Shown here piece after piece: positions 57,901-64,000 of a stretch of 64,000 bases of DNA. A program made the position numbers and the translations under genes. The stretch is from contig NW_006920870.1 of the NCBI RefSeq assembly GCF_000417875.1, positions 184,115 to 248,114 on the forward strand, in the 5' to 3' direction. The DNA is from Pseudozyma flocculosa PF-1 (taxonomy: Eukaryota > Basidiomycota > Ustilaginomycetes > Ustilaginales > Ustilaginaceae). Below the pieces are notes generated by a model. The model did not search any database. It had not been told where the DNA came from and saw only the letters and a program-made list of their open reading frames with translations. Within the stretch, counting starts at the first letter, position 1. Every line of letters begins with the position of its first letter.

Positions 57901-58261
57901 GGCGCAGATGCTGGCGCGCGCGCAGCAGCCGTCGCCCGGTCCGCAGCAGGCCTACCCGATGGCGGGCGCTTACACGACGTCGCCGCAGCAGCAGGCGCAG
58001 CACTATTACGGAGCCGGCTACCCGCAGCAGCCACAGCAACATCCCGGTCCCCGACGACAGGCGACGGGCGACTACATGGCTGGCCAGCCCTACCCTGGGC
58101 AGGCGCCGCCGTCGACTCAACAGCAGCAGCAGCACGCGCAACAAGGCAGCGGGCAGAGCTACTACTCGTCGCCCTCTGGCCACGGCGGCCAGCCGGGTAG
58201 CGGACACGGATACGGATACGGTTATGGTCAAGGTCAAGGTCAGGGTGGATACAGGCCCTAG
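54929..58261 (+). CDS. CSC1: CSC1/TMEM63-family calcium-permeable stress-gated cation channel
   Basis: A single exon, 1110 residues from the ATG at 54929 (good context, GCGGCCATG). An in-frame ATG 40 codons upstream (54809) is possible but its extension is low-complexity. Family members are osmosensitive, mechanically gated cation channels of the plasma or endomembrane. Order of parts: a first membrane helix (GALGVFTLFMFQILR), two more in the N-terminal late-exocytosis-type region (MLSTLAVVLSVVLMPLDVIY; YIGTGIALAFVWYHY), and a long cytosolic loop with the ITDVPKKLQSDPAL motif. The RSN1 seven-helix domain (about residues 370-690) follows, with FFLNTIPLIIVSLISNM and PPVFDYWIYYSNFLFM. The last about 380 residues are cytosolic. 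They end in a Gln/Pro/Tyr/Gly-rich tail with QQQQQ and GYGYGYGQGQ. Confidence 0.93.
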   Translation: MSSMSDSGAKSPIPELLIDQLNSYGSTDPQKVGITAGTFGALGVFTLFMFQILRPNNKIVYAPRFKYADEGKAPPKVDEGFFSWVKPVMRYKEHDLLPLIGLDGVTFLRFIRMMRWMLSTLAVVLSVVLMPLDVIYNINHPTRWRPSNRFYWINMSNVHGSYLWGHVAMSYIGTGIALAFVWYHYREMVRLRWTYFRSEEYQTAFYARTLMITDVPKKLQSDPALSTMLSQIKMPYPTTEVHIGRRVGRLPELIEKHNDLVRELEHVLARYLKNPDRLPAKRPTVRIGGFMGCGGNRVDAIDYYTEQINRVEAAVQHQRETIQEKKPEMYGFASLAAVPYAHMAAKSLQRKKPGGMRIALAPPPSGIIWRNLTLSSAARTKSSFFGFLLLLGLFFLNTIPLIIVSLISNMTALSRISWLRWLNSWKDASSWSFDAVSGLGAPVIMGAMGYLLPLFLRRIAKYRGVQTRFQLDRILIGQLFGFLVISQFIFFSLIGVILSIVSGLIVSIKEKMSAGDILSSLGSQLADSIKTQYVNQSTYWLTWLPLRGYLAVFDLAQVIKLLLVWVQKGLFGRTPRDVREYTKPPVFDYWIYYSNFLFMTAVAMLYAPLAPLIVIYAAAIFWLNSFIYKYQLMYVFVTKHETGGMLWRPTINRLLVCIGFMQVILMLCLALDDRQYVQAVAAAPPFIVLIAFKVYCRRTFDPKFDWYIPSEAEFATATTHAGDARHNRLQRRFGHPTLSSKLFTPMVHAKVKHLLPQVYRGKIDTGVSNVDGRRVETGEVAGGLKIAAIEEDQLEYDPHKDSDVRSIMSGTTMGGFAGNKGVGTPGSVAPSGDYFKSQYANYITGGAAAPREEIEMNSVMARDSRDNLLEKYSDSHEGTLTGGQPDFKSGAYGMQRTATNGSVYPDTPNLDMTAPPQQAGYVDPYANAATPGSYLPPFTHHQGTGSQSSLGSYGNMLYGSGAAGQRSQASPPQYGRPEPPTRTNSNFSSSSAQMLARAQQPSPGPQQAYPMAGAYTTSPQQQAQHYYGAGYPQQPQQHPGPRRQATGDYMAGQPYPGQAPPSTQQQQQHAQQGSGQSYYSSPSGHGGQPGSGHGYGYGYGQGQGQGGYRP

Positions 58262-61200
58262 AGAGGGCTTCGAACGCGGATGCCTGGGAGCTCCCGTCAT
58301 CGTCATCATCGTCTTCGCCACATCGCTTCTTCTTCTTCCAATCGCACCCCAGTGCTTGCCCGCCCAGAGCCCACGTCTGCTGGATATACGATGGCTCTCC
58401 GGCGAGTTTCCCCCCACTCTTTGCGCCGCCCGCGAAAAGGTCGACAGAGCGGCGGTCGCGGCGACGCTTGCTCTGTTCTCGTTTCTTCAACCCCCCCCCC
58501 CCCCCCCTCTCCCCCCTCGTCCTGCCCCTCTTTCTCTGCTCCTCTCCCGCTTCTTGGCCGATTCACCTGTATCTTGTAGCCCTATCTCATACACTCACCG
58601 CCACCTGCTTGCTCACGCCGGCCACACTCGAATTTCTACATCCCATGGACACTCTCAGTACCTTGCCCCGCCAGCCGACGTGTGCCAGCTCGCTGTCCGT
58701 CTGTCGCCGAAGCTACACAACAGGAAGAGTGCGTGAAGGTGCAAGTCCCGAGACGGCAATCTTCTTCCGGCGGCAGGCTTCGGTACCGATACGTCGAGGA
58801 GAGGAGAGAAGGCAGCCTGGGCTACAGAGAGTGTATGCACGGCAACCAAATCCCGGTGCGGCCGTGTCCGCCAGCCTCGTCCACTGGGGCGGGGAAGGGG
58901 ACAAGAGGAGCTGGGCAGGGCACGCTTGCTTGCTTGCTCGTTGTTGGGGGGAAGGCATCTGCTTGCGTCTTCCCCACACTTCGACAGGAAGCAAGCGAAG
59001 CCCGCGACCATGCGACGACGGGTGCTTGCCGGTGCTGCGGAAGGAGAAGCAAGCAAGCAGAACGGCAGAGGCAGGCAGCTGGCGGAGAGGCAGCCAGAGG
59101 GGCCGGAGGGGTGGAAGACGCGGGGCAGGGCCGGGGCAAGCGAGGTCGGTCGGCTTGCCTGCAGCCAAATTGGCAGAAGTGTGTGAAGCTTCCTGGCTCG
59201 CTTGGCCTGGCTCCCCCGGCTTTTCCTGCCATGCTGGCAGGCGGTTGGTCGGCCACTTGAGCATGCGATGGTACGACCCAACGCGCTAACTAAGCAGAAA
59301 CGGGCCAGGCGGCAAGCAAGATGAGGGGATGTCGATGACGGCGACAGCGAACGGGTGGCCTGCCAGGTGGTGGCCAGCGGGCCAGGCCTGGGCTCTTCCC
59401 GATCGGGAAGCCCCCGGCTTGGCAGGTGGGTGGATCGGAGTGTGGGAAAGAATGCCGCGCCCCCGATGTACTGTATGGTACGTCCTGGGCGTCTTGGGGC
59501 CGCGACATGGAAGGCTGTGCGCCACGCCTCGCCTAACACGTAAACCCCGCCTGCTGACCGGCCAACGGCCCGACCCCGTTGGGTTGCGATGCGATGCTCG
59601 TTTCCTCAGCTTTGCGTGGTCGTCGTCTTCTGTCGTTGTCGGGTGGCCCGCATCTCCGTCGACCGACGGCATCGACCGACGACGATGGTCGCTCGTCATC
59701 GTCAGGCAGGGCGGGCGGGCAGTGCCCCCTCGAAGGCGACGGGTTGTCTTGTGATCCGCGCGCCTACCTTTCCTCCACCTCTGCTGAGCTGGCAGGCCCA
59801 GCAGCAGAATCGGGCGTGAAACTGGGCACAATCGCAACCGCAACCCCCCCTCCCCGACGGAGTGACCGCACGCGCGCACGCACCTCACGCAACGGTCGCA
59901 CGGCCTCTCACCCTCCCCTGCCTCTTCTCTCCCCCCCCCTCTCTCTCCGTCCGCCCAGCAGACAAAGGGAACAGGGGCCGGTAAGAGAGCAAGCCCTGTC
60001 TGTGGCCGCGTGGCCGGCACGGGCTGCGGCTTTTGATAAGGGGCGTGCCAGCCGTACGGCGTCAGATGATGGCCATCGTCGTGCGTTGGACACTTGCATA
60101 CGGCGAGGCGAGGCCCCATCTCGCCCAGGCAAAGCCAGGCGGATCTCTGGGCTGGCCGTGGAGCGAAAGGAGGGCGGCCGCCGCACGTCGTCGAACGGCA
60201 GGGAAAGATGGCCGTCGGGAATCCGTTTTCCAACTGCCTCCAAACCACAAGTTTCGACGTGCCAGCGGGTCGAGGGCCTGCCTGCTTGCTTGCTCCAGGC
60301 CCTGCCAGGGTCTCATCGGCGCATCCCCAGTCTGGCCAATTTGGCCCGTGAATGCGGGCCGTTGGCCGCTCGCGTGCGGGTTTGCCAACAGGGATGTGGA
60401 ACCTTTTGAGGCCTCGAATACAAACCCGGCCCGAACCTCCTTTCACGCAACGGGCGTGGCCCGATTCAACTCCAACGGGCTCCTTGCTCTGCTTGTATTC
60501 CTTCCATAGTGGGGCCGAGGCGTCCGTCAAGTCGACCTCGCTTGAAACAGGAGAAGGGAAGCACGCACGCCGCGGCGCACGCTGCGAGGCCGGCCAGGGC
60601 TTGCTTGCTCTGCCTTGCCTACCTACCTGCGTGTTGGCCTTTCACCGCAGTTCTCCATCACCGACGCCGCGCCGAAGCCGACCTCGCCTTCCCCCTTTGC
60701 GTCGACGGAAGCAGCGGCACCGGATGCCTGGCCGCCCACGGCACTCATTTCGCCCTTTTGCACGTCGTCGACGTCGACGTCGAGGCCAGAGAAGGTGGTT
60801 CGGAAGACGGCATGCGACCGAGCCAGCGTCTGAAAGAGGCGGGTCCGGTCGTGTCGCGATCAGCGCTATGCATCCGACCGACACCTCAGGCAGGCCTGGC
60901 AGGTCGACTCGACAACGAGCGCCGCTCCACGAAGAATCGGCTCCCGGCCGGCCGGTCGGCTTCGCCTGGCAGGGGCTGGCCTGGCGTTGGCCAACTCGGC
61001 GGGCCAGGCTACAGGGGGCCAGAGGTGAGCCTCGGCCCCAACAACGGCCAATTTTTTCGATTTTTCGTCCGGCGCCGAGGGTCCGTTTTCGCTGGGGGCG
61101 CGGTGCGGGGGAAGGCCTGGCAAAGGAGGTAGGCAGGCAGATTTCACAGGCCAGGCTGAGTGAGGCAGGGCGGCAGGCCCGCACGGCACCCACCCACAAC

Positions 61201-61979
61201 CCACGCTTCCAGGCGGGCGTGTGAGAAACCCACGCCCAAGCCAAGCTAACCCACCGCTGCGCTGCTCCGCCTCTGCCCTCGCCTGCTGTAGGCCGACTTG
61301 CTTTTGCGCGCTGCAAGGGGGCAGCGGAAGGGCTGCCCACGGCCTGCCCGCCTGCCTCTTTGCCTCCCTCTCCCTCTCTCTCTCCCTCTCTCTATGCCAT
61401 CCCGACCCCGCTCCTCGTCGACCGACCCTACCCCCTCGCGCCTCACTTGGCTGGCTCTGCTTACCCAGCCCGTCTCCACCGCCACCCCCGCGGCTGGCTT
61501 TCTCCGCCATCGCCATCAACATCATCACCAGCAAGCCACATCCCGCATCTCGCCGCAACGCCGCTCCTGCCTCTATCTCCGGAAAGTTCCATCAGCCCTG
61601 TCGCCACCTTTCTCGCCACCACTCCTCGTATCGCCACCTCAGCGAGAGACCGCCTCGACGGCCTGCGACCCATACCTAGTCCTCCAATCCTCGGCGCGCT
61701 CAGACGACGCCCGGATCGCTGCGCTTCCCTGCTCGCCATCCCTCCGCCCACGACTCCGAAGCGGCAGGTCGACTTGGCTTTCGGCAGAGCGCGCTGCCCT
61801 ACTTGGCTCATCTCTGGACCATTTCTGTGATCATCGGAGCATCGAGACCAGCAGCAGCACCAGAGATCAGCTCGAGCCAGCAGGTGCACCTCGGCCATCC
61901 ACACCACGCCAGCGGACCTTTCATCGCGCTTGCCGCCCGGAGCGGATGCCGCTGACGAGGTGACGGCTCCACCATAGCG
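58262..61979. other. 3.7-kb intergenic CSC1 / OPI1
   Basis: No gene supported. It has a 17-C tract (58491-58507), GCTTGC runs (58925-58940, 60285-60296, 60600-60609), AAGC (59048-59060), GGCC/CCAGGC clusters (59200-59225, 59355-59390, 60960-61015) and a CT microsatellite (61370-61395). From about 61350 it is the CT/CAC-rich OPI1 leader. Confidence 0.55.
58491..58507. repeat. Homopolymer C tract
   Basis: Seventeen consecutive C after the CSC1 stop codon, in a CT-rich stretch. Confidence 0.8.
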
Positions 61980-64000
61980 ATGCAGGCCAACGGCTCCGCT
62001 GCTGCTGACCGGCCAATCGGCACGGACTCGGTCGTCGCCTCTGCCACCGACGCCGCCCCCACTCCCATGTCTCACGACGCGCGCTGGAAGCAGCACCGCG
62101 CCAGCCAGGAGATCGACCCAACCACCTTGCCCAGCGCCGCTTCCACACCGGCCGCGACACCGGCGCCATTCCAAGACGACTTTGACGATGCCTCACCCGC
62201 ACCCCACTCGAGGTCCACGAGCAGCGACCTGCCCGGCCTCGCCACCGTGTCGAGCTCGAGGGCAGGCTCGACCGGCGTCGGCGTCGATGCCGAGGACGAG
62301 GACGTCAAGATCGCCATCATGGCACTCGGCGCCATGAAGAGCCTCGACGGAAGGGCCAACGGCCTGTCGAAGGGGTCCGAGGCGCCGCTGCACACTAACG
62401 GGTCCTCTCACGCCTCTGGATCTTATAGCAGACTTCCTCCGGGCGTCAAGTGTGAGTGAATTGCCAGGCCAGCGAGCGAATTGCATCTTCCATCTTGACC
62501 TCCGACCGCTGACAGACTTCGCGCCGCCCCGTCGCCTTGCTGTTCGTACGCCTCCCGCAGCTCCACTACATACGTCGTCCGGTCTCTCAGCTTCCTCCGT
62601 CACGTCTACGGCCATGTCGTCGCCCTCGTCCACCCCAGCGACGGACCTGACCCAGGAATCTGGCGCTGAATCGCCGACGGGGTTGAGCGGTCGCAACCGC
62701 AGAGGGCCGGCCACCTTGGCCGACCTGCCCCCAGACTTCCAGTTCCCCGCCCTCGTACGCGACGAGCAGGGCAACGAGGTCCAGGTGGACCCCGAGATGA
62801 TGCAGGACGCCGCGTTCCTGTCGCGCGTCAGCCACCTGCCCATTGTGCGGGGCACGCTGCGCGCCTACGAGCTCGGCAAGCAGCACAGCAAGGTTGTCAA
62901 GTATGGCGCTGACCTGGTCGAGTCGTCTGTCAAGAGCATCTCCCGTCCGGTCGTCAGTCGCCTGGGCGCGAGCCTTGGCGAACGTGGCGTCGAGCAGCTC
63001 GATGACTTTGCCTGCCGCCAGTTGGATCGACTCTATCCGGCCCCGTCGCCCACCAAGGAAGAGAAGAAGAGGCTCGTGGCAGAGGCCGACGAAAAGGAGC
63101 GCAACGACTGGCAGCACATGGGCGAAGAGGAGCGTGAGAAGCGCAAGACGGCCTACGTGGCGCTCAAGATGGAGGAGCGCGAGCGCGAGCTCATGGTCGC
63201 GGAGCTGCGCCAGCGCAAGGGCAAGGGCCGCGACGGCAGCGAGCCCCACGGCGTCATCTTCGCCGATTCGCACGAGTCCGGCGCAGCGGGCCGGCCGAGC
63301 CAACACCGCGGCGACAGTAGGGGGCCTCCCGGCGGCGGCGACAGCGAACACCCGGACCGGGACCAGGTGGCGGCTGCACAGGCCCTTGTCCGATCACAGG
63401 GCGGGATGCCATTCAAGGGCAGCCGTTGGGGCTCGATGCTGGTCGAGGCGGGCGCCACCGCCGGCGGCCTGAGCGCGGCAATGAGCGAGGAGAGCATGAA
63501 GTCGCTCAAGTACTGCCTCCAGTGGCTGCAGTACGCCACAGCGCACATCGAGCACCAGATCACGATACTGCGCGACCTGATCGTCAAGCTCAACCACGGC
63601 GAGCTCGATGTCTCGGGCTCCGCGGTCCAGAACCTCAGCAACATCAAGGGAGACGTGGTCAACACGATTCGCGGAGTGGTTGATGTCGTCGGCAAGTATG
63701 CCGGCAGCGCGTTGCCGGAGCCGGCGCGCAACAGCGTCAAGGCCTTCATCCTCAGCCTGCCCGCTCGGTGGGCCACGGTCAACCGCAGCTCGGCGGCGAG
63801 CTCGCCCAGCGGCTACTTTGGCGGCAGCCCCTCGTCATCGTCCTTCTCGCCCGCCCATATCTCGTCGGGCCCCGACTCGCCGGCGCAGCTGTCGGCACAG
63901 CGACCGATCCGGAGCGGCACGGGCACGCCGCGCGACCAGATGCAGGCGGCCGCCACGGCCCAGGCCGCCAACAAGATCCTCACGCTCGCCGTCGAGTCGC
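61980..64000 (+). CDS. OPI1: Opi1-family transcriptional regulator of phospholipid synthesis (3' end beyond the window)
   Basis: Exon 1 is 61980-62451 and exon 2 starts at 62516, joined TAC TTC across a GTGAGT/GACAG intron. The 652 residues visible run off the right edge. In yeast, Opi1 represses inositol/choline-responsive genes, and binding phosphatidic acid at the ER keeps it out of the nucleus. The Opi1 domain is evident from about residue 249. It contains SRVSHLPIVRGTLRAYE, KYGADLVESSVKSISRPVVSRL, LDDFACRQLDRLYP and, after a charged linker, RWGSMLVEAG...LSAAMSEESMKSLKYCLQ and WLQYATAHIEHQI. The N-terminal 240 residues are Ser/Thr/Ala-rich and disordered. I saw no FFAT motif in the visible part. 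The C-terminal end is missing only because of the window limit. Confidence 0.9.

Noticed and set aside
55556..58417. 953-codon antisense frame across CSC1
   Set aside because: High-GC codon bias in the real gene removes stops on the other strand; the product is Arg/Asp/Val-rich with no domain.

Overview
This is a GC-rich nuclear window from a filamentous or dimorphic basidiomycete fungus, most likely of the Ustilaginomycotina (smut lineage). The evidence is the gene content (CCT5, PP2A catalytic subunit, OST4, VMA4, TIF35, YRB2, GDB1, OPI1), the short introns with GTGAGT/GTGAGC donors and CAG acceptors, and a secreted Kex2-type repeat protein resembling the Ustilago 'repellent' Rep1. I spliced the genes by hand. 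Every complete multi-exon coding sequence sums to a multiple of three, and most match the usual length of their family.

Layout. 0-34.9 kb is a dense housekeeping block: ELO-type fatty acid elongase (+), CCT5 (+), an unrecognised probable mitochondrial protein (-), PP2A catalytic subunit (-), complex I subunit NDUFB8 (+), OST4 (-), a tentative Rrn9-domain protein (+), MutY-type adenine DNA glycosylase interrupted by a 522-base assembly gap (+), a mitochondrial ribosomal RNase III-fold protein (-), eIF3g (+), V-ATPase subunit E (-), Yrb2/RanBP3-type Ran-binding protein (+), glycogen debranching enzyme (-) and an iron-ADH/maleylacetate-reductase-type enzyme (+). Several neighbours form divergent pairs sharing one promoter region: PP2A/NDUFB8, OST4/Rrn9-like, ribosomal protein/eIF3g, VMA4/YRB2 and GDB1/Fe-ADH.

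35.4-44.4 kb is different in kind. Four genes in a row encode proteins with signal peptides: a Kre9/Knh1-like wall or GPI-family protein, two small cysteine-rich proteins that share a Cys framework, and a 584-residue protein with eleven GHNV-type repeats, most of them punctuated by KR sites. All four have a recognisable TATA-like box, which I did not see at the housekeeping genes. I read this as a secreted-protein (surface or effector-type) cluster, the most interesting part of the window.

44.4-54.9 kb is a 10.5-kb stretch with no gene I can support. It carries simple repeats (AAGC, CAGC, GGCAC) and scattered GGCC-rich motifs. 54.9-58.3 kb holds a single-exon CSC1/TMEM63-type stress-gated channel. 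After 3.7 kb of low-complexity intergenic DNA, an OPI1-type phospholipid-synthesis repressor runs off the right edge. I found no tRNA, rRNA, CRISPR array or intact transposon.
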